Assembly: GCA_002917775.1 (NCBI GenBank)
Contig: KZ627146.1
Location: 937,678 to 1,001,677, forward strand
Origin: Glaciozyma antarctica PI12
Lineage: Eukaryota > Basidiomycota > Microbotryomycetes > Kriegeriales > Camptobasidiaceae
DNA length: 64,000 nt
Direction: 5' to 3'
Shown here: in pieces, positions 45,589-55,561 of the stretch
Layout of the letters: each line of letters starts with the position of its first letter
How positions within the stretch are numbered: position 1 is the stretch's first letter
Made by a program: the position numbers and the translations under genes
Notes under the pieces: model-generated
Databases searched by the model: none
The model's input: only the letters and a program-made list of their open reading frames with translations
What the model was told of the DNA's origin: nothing

Positions 45589-48500
45589 TGCCACCACATC
45601 ACCGTTGCTTTACCGATTCGACATCTCCTCGCCGATCCACCTCCAGTGCGCCGGACCTCCTCCTGCCGATGAATTCGGCGATCTCTAGTCAAGGTCATGG
45701 GTTGGAGCTCGGAGCGCCAGCAGCTGCTGGGGAGGGTATTGAGAGGTCTTTGGAGGACAAGGGGAAAGGCAAGGCGGTAGATCGAGAGGGGGAGCACCGG
45801 TCGGAGGAACCTCTCTTGAGCGCGGGGAGGACGCAGCTGCTGGAGGGGAACGCGCTGGATCGAGGGGCATGGGGGACGCTTGGAGGGCAGGAACAGCCTC
45901 TATGGACCACCACGGCTTCGACTTCAGCGCAGGCACGACCTCGTTTACCTCTCGAGGCCTTTTCGCGGCTCGCTCCGCCGACTCTCGATCTTGGCGGCAC
46001 TTTGCCCGGCGTGGATCGACGCGACACAGCAGCGAGTCGTGCCCTCGTTATGGACTTTTCCACCCCTGCAGGAGATTCTAGGAGTATCTCGAACGCGCTC
46101 ATCGACGTGAGTCCTCAGATCGAACTGAGATGAGATCGCGACAGTTAACAGCGAGCCCTATTCCCGCAGGTCGACCCTCCTCTCCATCCCATGCCGATGG
46201 CTCGCACAGATATACCATCGCATCGCCGTCCTCGTCGACCCCTTCCCTCGCCTTCCCCACCCCGTCAATCCTCCCCGATCTCGACTCATCGCCGTCCTCC
46301 GACGAACGCGCCGACACCTCCGCAATCAGCACACCCCTCTCGACCCAACTCCCCCTTTGTGCTTTCCATTCCTCCCGGTCCTCTCGCCCACCCACTCCTT
46401 CGCCAAGCCTCCGCCTCAAGCGTACCCAGTCGGACTCGATCCAACTCCCTGGCCGCTTCGGGGTCGGGTTCCGCCTCTCCGATGGCTTCGACGTCCCGAT
46501 CTCAGCGCTACGCCGATCCGGAGCAGCATTGGCTGTCAGAGAACGAGGCGGCGGGACTGGCGGAGGAGACGAGCATGAGGGGAAGGCGGCGAGTGTTGAC
46601 GAGGCGAGCTGGGGGAGCCGAGAGCGATTCAGAGCATCAGAGGAGCGAGTTTGGCGACGACGACGACGATTCGAGTATTGGGACCAAGTCGGGAAGATTG
46701 GCGACGTTCGGATCGACTACGCATTCGCAGCACCCCATCCACCAGCGTCCATCCCCTCTCCTCGCCTCCCCTCCGCTCCTCAGCCGCGCGTCCACTCCCA
46801 CTCCCGCCGAACCTTCACTCCCCGCCCTCGTCCCCGCCCTTCTCTCGCTCCTCACCTGTCGCGCCTGCCACCGCCTTCTCCGCGATCCGACGACCCTCGC
46901 CTGCGGGCACTCGGTCTGCCTAGGATGCTCTCTCTCCTCCCTCCGCCCCTCGCTCGATCTTCCACACGATCGTCCCGCCCTCTCTCTCGAATCCCAATTC
47001 GCCCGCAATCCCACCACCCCCGTCGCAGCCGTCTCGATGATACGATCCCCTTCGGGCGGTCTTCTCGCCAACCTCCTCGGCATCGGCGCCCCTCCTCGAC
47101 CCACTCCTCATCCCGACATGGCACCTCGATCGACCTCTATCGGCTACCGCGTCAAGGCAGCGTGCCCTAACCCCGCCTGCACGCACAAGGATCGAGGAGC
47201 GACGCTTGGAGAGCCCACGACGGATTACGTCCTACAGAAGGTCCTTTCGATGCTCAGGCGCGACTTGCCCGATGTCGAGGCGGCGGTCAACCGCGCCGAG
47301 TGGGATGGGGAACGTCCTGGGTTGGACGAGACGAGGGGGGAGAGCAGCGATGCGAGTTCGCCGAGCAGTGTGGGAGGAGGAGAGGATCCGATAGGGGAGG
47401 AGGAGAATAAGAGGGCGCATAGGTCGAAGGAGTGGGAGTCGAGCAAGCGCGTGCGGAGGGAGGCGGGAGAGGAGGAGGACGACTTGGGCGGGATCGACTT
47501 GGACCTCGACGACGTCTCCGCCACCTTCCTCGCCGAACTTCAGTCTGAGCTCGAATGCCAGGTCTGCGTTCAGCTCTTCCACGACCCTATCACGACGCCG
47601 TGCGGGCACACGTTCTGCCAGAAGTGCCTGGCGCGCTCCCTCGACCATTCCGACAAATGCCCCCTCTGTCGCTCCGACTTCCCCTCCTTCACCTACTTCC
47701 AGTCCCAACCTCCGACCACCACCACGACCTCGCTCATCTCGACCGCCTTTCCCCTCCTCTCCGCCGAGCGCAAAGCGTCGATCGAAGCCGAGGAGCGCAG
47801 CAACTCCCTCGACACCCCCATCTTCGTCTGCACCCTCGCCTGGCCCAACCTCCCGACCTACATCCACATCTTCGAACCTCGGTACCGCCTCATGATGCGA
47901 CGCGTGATGGACGGCGATCGGCAGTTCGGCATGGTCCTCCCAAGTCGCCACGACGGCGGTGTGAGCGAGTACGGAACGATGCTCCAAGTTCAGAGCTGCA
48001 ACATGATCGAGGACGGACGGTCGATCGTCGAAACGATTGGGACGTACCGCTTTCGAGTCCTCGAGAAGGGAACGTTCGATGGCTATACCGTCGGGAGGAT
48101 CGAGCGCGTCGACGATATCAGTCCCGAGCAGGAGGCCGAACTCGAGGCGGTGGCGCTGGCGCGCAACCCTCCTGAGTCGGAGATGAGGAGGCGGAGAGTC
48201 CCTTCGTCTCCTCCTCCCGGCGCACCGGGGCAGGGTCAGCCGCCCGCCGAGCAGGCGATCGAGCTCAGCACGGCGCAGCTCATGAACGTCTGCCTCGAGT
48301 TCGTTCAGACGCTCAGGAGCGGATCGGCGCCGTGGGTCCTTCAGCGACTCAACAACACGATTGGGCCGATGCCGACGAACGCGTGCGATTTCTCGTTTTG
48401 GATGGCCGAGGTCATGCCGGTCGATGATCATGTCAAGGCGGCGCTCTTGCAGTGCGTTCTTTCCTCCTTTCCTTCCTCGTCCATGAGTGTGTGAGTGTGA

Positions 48501-48679
48501 GCTGACGGGTCGTGCGAATTGCAGAATCACGAGTCCTCGCGAACGACTTAGGCTTCTCGTCTTTTGGATCGAGCAATTCCGCTCGAGCTGGTGGTTCTCT
48601 CGAGGATGTACGTTCTGTTCCCTTCCTCGTCGAAGGCTTCTCGCTGATCCTTGTTCTCGTCGCAGGCTCCATCATGTGA
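45588..48679 (+). CDS. RING-LON E3 ubiquitin ligase (LONRF-like)
   Basis: Four exons (45588-46106, 46170-48451, 48525-48607, 48666-48679) give 965 residues in frame. A disordered Ser/Pro-rich half leads to a first RING-like finger (CRACHRLLRDPTTLACGHSV/CLGC), with a CPNPACTHKDRGA zinc-type segment after it. A second, canonical RING follows: CQVCVQLFHDPITTPCGHTF, CQKCL and CPLC. The C-terminal LON-N domain starts IFVCTLAWPNLPTYIHIFEP and continues RYRLMMRRVMDGDRQFGMVL and TIGTYRFRVLEKGTFDGYTV. This order matches the LONRF family, putative E3 ligases in protein quality control. The final micro-exon encodes SIM-stop. Start chosen because the reading frame has no earlier ATG, despite an overlapping upstream ORF. 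Confidence 0.88.
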
Positions 48680-49017
48680 ATACTCCCCTCCCTCCCTCGC
48701 TATTCCTCCGCACACGTCTCTCGCACGATACTATACCCCCTCCCCCGTGTTGGTCTTGCAAGTCTACTGTATCTTCAGCCCACTCTGAATGCGAGGCGTT
48801 CCTATGAAGATGTGCGCGCGTTCGTGGGTCTTTTCATTCTCGAGATCTGCGAAGATGGGAAGCGAAGCGCGTTCTCCTCTTCTCTCGTTCCAACCGCTTC
48901 TCCTCCTGCCACCGGCTGAACCACCAGCGACAGTGTCTCGCCAACTGCCCACACTATCTCCAACAGCACAGGGCGACGGCCAGCGCCACCTCCCGGTCCT
49001 CCTCTCGCCTCTCCGCC
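48680..49017. other. Intergenic region
   Basis: 338 bp between the RING-LON stop and the next ATG. No gene seen. It should hold a terminator and the promoter of the following same-strand gene. Confidence 0.4.
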
Positions 49018-50920
49018 ATGCTCTCTTTCTTCCGCAGAGGACCTACGCCCGCGATCCACGAACCACTCCCTCCCCCGCCATCGCGAGCAGCAAGGATCGA
49101 GAAGGAGAAGCGGTGGTACGATAGCATCTCAGGCAAGGGCGGCAAGGCGGAGGTCGACAAAGGCCGTGCGGTGGACAACGAGCGGGAGACGACCAAGGAG
49201 CGTAAGCTGAGGAGCAAGACCTCGTCCGCCTCTCTACGAAGCTCAGCAACGCGACAATCGAGCTTCTTCAGCAACCCCCTCCTCGGCAAATCCAGCCCGC
49301 ACCTCCTCCCCTCCTCCTCTCTCGACCCTGCGCTCCACCTAGGCGTCAACGGCGTACCCCGCTCCACCGCTCCTTCCACTAAAAGTCGTGGATCCACCTT
49401 CTTTCGAAGCCGCAAGACGACGGCGGACGACAGCAGCGGCCTTATCCTCCCCTCCCCTCGCACCTCCTATGCCGCCTCAGCTCCTCCTCCGCGTACGAAG
49501 AAGGACAGCAGCTTTGCTACGGCTCCACCTCCCCTTCCTCATCAGCTCTCGACTTCACAGGCGGACGTATCGACTCAGTACCTGGCGACAAGGCTGCAGG
49601 AGCTCGCTGTTGCGAACTCGGATGGATTGCTGGATGATGAGGATTACAGGATGCTGAGGACGCAGTTGTTTGAGCGGTATGCGAAAGCGGGACCAGGAGC
49701 GAGTGGGACTGGGGAGATGCTGGGAGAGGGGAATGAGGAGGTACCGATATTGCACGGCAGAGGTGAGTGCGAGGAGCTTCGTTGCGGAGGTGTGGAGAGC
49801 TGATCACGTTGCTGCTGTGCCAGACCGAACCCCACCTTCTTCCGTTATCGTTCCTCCTACTCCTTCACGGGTCGCCGCCCTCGCCAACACTTCCGGCCCT
49901 GGTCGATCCCCCTCCTTCCTCTCCACCGCATCCCGCGCCAAATCCACCACCGCCATCTCCTCCCTCTTCCGCCGTAACACCTCCTCAACGCGCTCAGGAA
50001 AGCAGCCTATCGACGAGGACTGGGACGTCGTCCAGCCGAACCGCGTCGACGTCTCGAGCATCCTCTCCGGCAAAACAGGTCGCTCGCGCGCGAGCATCAT
50101 TCCAACGGAGGAGCACTCCGTCTTCCGTGCTCGCTCCGTGCGGAATCACCCCGCATTCACAAGTTCCGCCCTCAGCTCTCGCGGCGGCGAAGGGAGCTCG
50201 AGGAGCTCGAACGGAGGAAGGGGAGGGACGAGCGTGTATTCGACGGAAGGAAGCACACACTACGGCGCTCGGTCGTCCCTCTCGCACTCGCCATCTCGAA
50301 CGCGCGGAACGACGGTTCATTCCAGTCGCTCTCGCCTCGATTCCGTCTCCTACTCCTCTCCCTCCCTCCCTCTCCCACCTCTCGCCTCCTCCACCGATCC
50401 CTTCATCTTCGCCTCCTCGGACCGCGAGCCCAATAGCTCGGAACTCAAGGCCGAGATCCGCGATATTGAGAGCGAGTGGGGGAGATTAGGTGAATTATGG
50501 GATGGGCTCGAGAAAGCTGCGGTGGAGAAGTGGGAGGAGCGGATAGGGCCTGGAGGGCTCGCGATGATGGAGAACGCGATAGGTCGAAACGCCCTGCGCG
50601 TCTTCGGGGGCGAGGTGGCGGCGAATGGAGTGGCGTCGACGAGGAAGAAGTCGCTCATGCGGAAAGCGTCCTTAACCCTCTCCAAACGCTCCCCTCCCGC
50701 CACTCCCTCCGCATGGACCTTCGACCTCCCCTCCGCGCTGGAGCAGCCTAATCCCGTTGGCTTGTCGGAGGACGCTGAGCGAGCGACGCAGGCACTGAGG
50801 GACGAGTTGGAGGAGGTTAGGCGGAGGAGGCGCGCGACGGAAGGTAAGTATGAACAGCGGTTAGAGTATTTGAGAGCGAGGCTCAAGGGGGCTATTATCA
50901 GGGAGGGGTTGCCGAGGTGA
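49018..50920 (+). CDS. Ser-rich protein with C-terminal coiled coil, unknown
   Basis: Two exons. ATG 49018 opens MLSFFRRGPTPAIHEPLPPP. A helical patch near residue 180 (STQYLATRLQELAVANSDGL then LDDEDYRMLRTQLFERYAKA) resembles the short conserved helix of uncharacterised fungal proteins. An intron (GTGAGTGCG to TGCCAG, ending 49824) joins GR to DRTPPSSVIVPPTP. The middle is Ser/Arg-rich. The C-terminus is folded: ELKAEIRDIESEWGRLGELW, KWEERIGPGGLAMMENAIGR, then a coiled coil ATQALRDELEEVRRRRRATE and stop at 50920. No enzyme motif or membrane helix. It may be a cytoskeletal or signalling scaffold; I cannot name a family. Confidence 0.75.
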
Positions 50921-51199
50921 TGGGTGTGGGAGCGGAAGTCGAGGGGGTGGAGCTAGAGATTGTTTCGTTTGTTCGCTTGTTGTCATCATCATGCACCGTG
51001 GGGTTGGTTCCGTTCTGTGCTTGAAGACGCTCGAGAACGCGGAGAGCAGTCGCAGAGAGTTGAGGCTGCTCAGGCTTCAGGCCTTCAGGCCGAGAGGGGG
51101 GTCAGTGAATTTCTCGGCGCGCCTCTCTTTCCTCGCTTCCTGCTCGAATCGCTTCCTGCTCGAATCGCTGCTGCACTCGGCGGCCAACAGTCCTGTGCC

Positions 51200-52424
51200 A
51201 TGAATATCAATCCGGTGGTGCGTGTCCTCGCAGCTCCTGCGCGGCGTCCCTACTGACCGAGCGGCGTTGGCAGTCTTTCGCGCTCGTCGTGCCCGACGAC
51301 TCTTCCTCCAAGCCGAACGCCAGTCCTCCTCGCCTCAAGCCTCCTTACATTCCAAACACTCAGCTCCGCCCTCCTCCCGTCCCCGATCCGCCGCTCCAAC
51401 TCGGCTCCTCGAAGCGCCGCTACGCCTCGTCCTCATCTCGCAAGTTGTACAGACCGCCGCGGAAGAAGGTCCTTCTAGGCACTCCTCACTCATCGTTCCG
51501 CCCTGCTCCTCAAGGCGGCGTCAAGATCACGAGCTGGAACGTCAACGGCATCGTCGCTCGCTCCGGGAGAGAAAGCGTTCGTCCTTCATCGCGCGTGTCA
51601 TTACGAGGGAAGATGGAGCTGACGAGTAGCGCAGTCTGAGCTCATCAGCTTTACTCGTGCGTATCAAAACTCGCTCTTGCTCGCTTCGGCCGTTCACTGA
51701 CCTGAATTCGCAGGCTGCATCGTCGCCGAATTTCAGACCACCTATCTCGTCGGGACCTACGTTCCGTGCGGCAGCGGAGCAGGTGATTCTGAGAGCAATA
51801 CCGTCGCTAGGACTAGGCGCGAGGAATGGGCGGTTGCGTTCTACGATTTCATGACCTCGCTCGCAGCTCGTGCGAAAGCGGAAAACAAGGGCATCATCTG
51901 GACTGGTGAGCTCGCTATCGTTTCTCATAAGGATCTCTACTCACCCTTACCGCCCACACAGGTGATCTCAACGCCTGCGTCAACCCAATGCTCGGTGCGT
52001 CGTCACTTGAGCGCAACGAGCCTCGCTGAATTTTGCCCTGCAGACAAGGAGCCCTACCCACCAGGATCCGACAAAAAGCGAGAAGTGGACGTTAAGAGCT
52101 TAGGTCCTCAATACGCGCTCAAAGCCCAGCTGGACCGTCTCGAGCTCCCGGACGCGTGGAGGTCATCGCACGATGCGGCGGAAATCGAGTACAGGTACGC
52201 CTCCTCGCTTCCTACGTCTCCGCGTATGCTTATCGTGTTCTACGCGAAGCTGGCTCAACACAAGCGGCAGCAGCAAGTATTCGAGCGCTCGCATCGACCA
52301 CTTTATGCTCTCGAGCGACCTTCTCCAGCAAGTCGAGGAATGCGAGATCCGTCCTGTGCGCCCAGGGATCAAGAAAGCGTCGGATCATCGTCCGATAACG
52401 CTCACGCTGCGGCAGCGATTGTAG
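51200..52424 (+). CDS. AP-endonuclease-like (EEP) protein lacking the catalytic Glu region
   Basis: Exonuclease III/APE1-fold protein. ATG 51200 gives MNINPV, spliced to SFALVVPDDSSSKPNASPP and a basic leader (SSKRRYASSSSRKLYRPPRK). The core begins ITSWNVNGIVARSGRE, then across two introns SSELISFTRCIVAEFQTTYL, VGTYVPCGSGA, GIIWTG/DLNACVNPML, RLELPDAWRSSHDA, ARIDHFMLSSDLL and ASDHRPITLTLRQRL-stop at 52424. All seven introns keep frame, so it is an orderly gene. Yet the stretch that should follow WNVNGI, bearing the metal-binding Glu (LQETK), and the YTFW segment before ARIDHF are absent. The N, DLN and SDH residues remain. It is therefore likely an inactive or altered derivative, or a pseudogene formed by exon loss. 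Confidence 0.7.
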
Positions 52425-53025
52425 GAAGGTGAGATGACTCCCTCGGCGGACCCCTCGCTCGCCCGCTGACGCGACTTTTTTGTACGAGGAGGAGCGGGGT
52501 CGTTGTGTTTTCACTTTGCTTTGCATTCAGTCGTTTTCGTGAGCCTCATTTGTCGCTCGCTCTCTCCTCTTTCCGCTCTGCTCTTCGCACGCTTCGCAAA
52601 CGCGATCCTCCGAAAATCGCAAATCTCGCACCTTGCCTCGCGCTCTTCAACCTATCGCCACCCGCTCCCACCCCTTCCGTACGTATCGCTCCCTTTCGTG
52701 CGCAAGAAGTACGTCAAGACGAGGAGGGCGCCAGCCGTCCACTTCATCCCATTCCCCGACCAACTGCGTCGAGCTTTAAACGAAGCGGCAAAAGCGTTGG
52801 CCCTGCGAAGGCGCGATCCCTCCATCCCCTCCCTTAACGATCCTCCAAGGAGCGGAGAACTTTTAACCAAGTACTTCGCAAGAGCAGGGGAAGACGCAGA
52901 CATGAGCAGAGGTCCCTCCGTCACTTTGCACAAAAAAAAACGCGTTGCTCTTGAGCTCAAAGGCAAGCTCAAGTCATCTGCGTACGCAGAGCGTAAGTGA
53001 CCACCTCGTACACAGTCAACGAAGC
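52425..53025. other. Region with an open frame lacking a start
   Basis: An open frame at 52503-53000 on the plus strand runs 165 codons, with a basic, possibly real segment (VKTRRAPAVHFIPFPDQLRR, LNEAAKALALRRRDPSIPSL) but no ATG before codon 140. It may be a gene fragment, an exon of an unseen gene, or chance in GC-rich DNA. The rest should be 3' UTRs of the convergent neighbours. Confidence 0.3.
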
Positions 53026-54370
53026 CGACGTACCTTCTTCCCAATCTCGGACCTCCAGCCATGCGCTCCCTCAAACCCATTCACGCCCATCTGGAAATCC
53101 TGGAACGCCTGCTGAATCCCCTTCCTCGAGTCCTGCGTTCCCAGTTAGCCCCGTATAAGAAAAAGAAGCGAAAGCGAGCGCACCATCACAAACGGACCAT
53201 GTTGGACGATCTCCTGTACCGCAACACAGGGTCAGCGAGCTCCGAGCGAGGAGAAGGGGGACGAACCTGGTCCAGAGGCTCGCCAGCGACGATGACGAGG
53301 CGTGCGGTATCAGAGACTGATTCGACTTGGATTCCCGTCTCCCCATCGACGCTCGAGAGGACGGAGGTATAGAACGGCTCGACGGGAGCGAGGGACGTCC
53401 CCTCCGGACCGAGTAGGACTTTCCCCTCGAGCGTGTAGATCTGCTCGACGTCAGCGTTCGCACAGGAGAGGGAGGAGAGGACGAACGAAAGCGTTCCACC
53501 CCTTCGGGATAGCCTGAAAGACCTTCTCCCCCTTCGCGGAGAACGTAACATCGAAAAACCAGCAGCCCCCGAGCGGTCGAACGGGGGATTCGACGGCTCC
53601 TTCCGCTTCACTACCTTGCGCTGTTCCGCAGATGACTTTGATGAGGACGTTCGGGGAGGGGTGGGCGCTGCGAGGGGTTAAGAATGGCAGGGAGGAGGGG
53701 AGGGGAGGACGCACGATGGGACTTGGTCGGCGCGGAGCTCTTGGTAGGAAGGTGCGACGAGCTTCTTGTCCTTGGGGAGATCGATCCAGCTGGTGGAAGG
53801 TGGGCGGTGAGCGAGGGCATGGTGGAGAGGAGAAGGGAGGACGAACAGCTGGAGCCCGAACGGATCTTTCCCGCCAGGCTTGTGGATCGGCATCTCACTG
53901 TGCATGATTCCACGACCCGCCTGAGCAGGAGTTAGCTCAACCTGCTCGCCAACGAAGGGAGAGGAACGCACAATCATGAACTGCAAATCGCCAGGACCAA
54001 TCTTGCCTGCTCGCCGTTCGTTATGAGTCGGCTGAGGAAGAAGAAGGCGAGGAGGGAGGCGTATTACCCTGGTGCCCCACAAAGTCCTCGTGCTCAAACT
54101 CGCCCTCGAGCATATACGTGAGCGTGGTCATCCCGCGATGGGGGTGATCTGGGAATCCGGCCCCTTCGCCAACCTTGAACTGCTTCGGAGTCAGCGAACG
54201 CTCTCCCCCATAGAGTAGCTGGAACGTACGTTATCGAGCATGAGGAACGGCGTGAAGTTGCGCAGCGCAGCCGTACCGATGCTTCGGCGCACCGTGGCGC
54301 CTGCTCCCTCCGCTTGTTCCCTGGAGAGAACCGACTGTACAACGGAGCGAGAGAGACGAGCAGCGGTCAT
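53026..54370 (-). CDS. Pirin family protein
   Basis: Cupin-fold nuclear or mitochondrial protein; relatives act as iron-dependent transcription co-factors or quercetinases. ATG 54370 gives MTAARLSRSVVQSVLSREQA, a mitochondrial-type leader. The pirin core follows over several exons: NFTPFLMLDNFKVGEGAGFP, DHPHRGMTTLTYMLEGEFEH, EDFVGHQGKIGPGDLQFMIA and GRGIMHSEMPIHKPG. The metal ligands are the two His of HPHRG, then His in FEHED and the Glu/His region of GIMHSEMP. The C-terminal pirin domain reads PNVLIKVICGT, GCWFFDVTFSAKGE and YTLEGKVLLGPEGTSLAP. It stops at 53026 after GWRSEIGKK; a splice into KKMT-stop is possible. Intact, of normal length. Confidence 0.92.
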
Positions 54371-55561
54371 GTCGGCAGTCGTTGGGGGGAGAACGGGGGA
54401 ACTTGAAGAGTGGTAGGCGGAGAAGAGCAGAGCAGAGGTGATGGCGAGGACTGAGGTGATGAGGAGCGTTCGGGTGAGCGCTGGTGCTGGAATGGTTGAG
54501 AGCTGGGTGGAGCGTAGGAGGACAAGAGGACTGACTTGGTGACCAAGCCGCAAAAAATGGCTTGCCCAATTGGGAGGGCTTCGCAAAGTCAGCTTGCAGG
54601 AGGTGTTAGGGTCCTCGAGCGAGTCTAAGCAAGCTGAGACAGTATTTGGAATCTACTAAAGCCTACTCAAGTCGCCTTTCTGGCAACGAGCCGGGGGAGA
54701 GTCGAAAGGTTCTCGTCAGCGAGTTTCTGGCTTCGCGCACTCCTTCCGAGGAGAGAGGATTACGAAAGTGCTGAAACTCACTCCGTAGAACGAGGCATTA
54801 AGCTCTTTCGCAGCCAGTGACGACGGCGGTGAGGTGAGAAAAGCAGCTGCGTGGAGATTGCGAGAGCGAGAGGGCCAAATTGGGAAAAGACAGCCTGCGA
54901 AGCGTTTGGCACGAAGAGCGGAACGCTGTTCGGGCTGCTGAAGTCTCAAGCTCGCGAAGATGGATACGTTGTTGTAATAACAAAAAGGAGAATAGGGTTC
55001 GAGCGAATCGGAAGCGAGACGCAGCGTCGAACCCGGAAAGCCTGCTGGCGGCACTGGAGGCAGGAGGAATCGAGAACGTGGAGAAGTAAAGAATAGCCAC
55101 ACAGCAAGCAGCTTCACGTCCTCCCCAGTCAGCAAGAACCGTGATAAATAACGTACATCACCCTTCAACCCCTCGCAGAACCTCCCAACCTTGCCCTCGC
55201 CCACCCACTCGCATCCGTCTCACCGCTTCAACTGCGGTTCCCTAATCCCGTTCCTCAGCATCTCCTCGCATAAGTGTGGTCGAGGGAAGATGCGAACGAA
55301 CGAACGGCTGGAGCTCGACCTGGCTCACCCGTGCTTGGGCTCCGCTCAACTCGTTTCAAAAGCTCATCCTTTGCTGCCCCCGTGAACACAGAGTAATCAC
55401 ACCCACGTTCTGCATTTTGGGGCTCTGTCCGGAACAGAGAGCAGGAGGAATGGAATTCGAAGTAGAATCGCAAAATCCGCGGAGCGAGGTCCTCAGCTTT
55501 CTCCCTCCTCCAACTCCTCGCCGCTCCCGCTCCGCGATCCAGCGCTTCCTAAATTAAACCT
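54371..55561. other. Divergent promoter region without a recognised gene
   Basis: 1.19 kb between the pirin ATG (leftward) and the RGS-LOV ATG (rightward). The reading frame upstream of the pirin ATG is open with a hydrophobic stretch (TRTLLITSVLAITSALLFSA) but has no ATG. The remaining sequence shows no conserved coding. A large control region for a light-sensor gene is plausible but not shown. Confidence 0.4.

Noticed and set aside
47232-48530. A 432-codon antisense frame across the RING-LON gene.
   Set aside because: The sense strand carries two RING fingers and a LON domain; the antisense reading is Arg/Glu-rich filler.
52980-53010. A YADD-like motif (RSAYADDLSL) on the minus strand, as in reverse transcriptases.
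   Set aside because: No other reverse-transcriptase block lies around it, and the frame overlaps the end of the pirin gene and the plus-strand open frame. Chance match.
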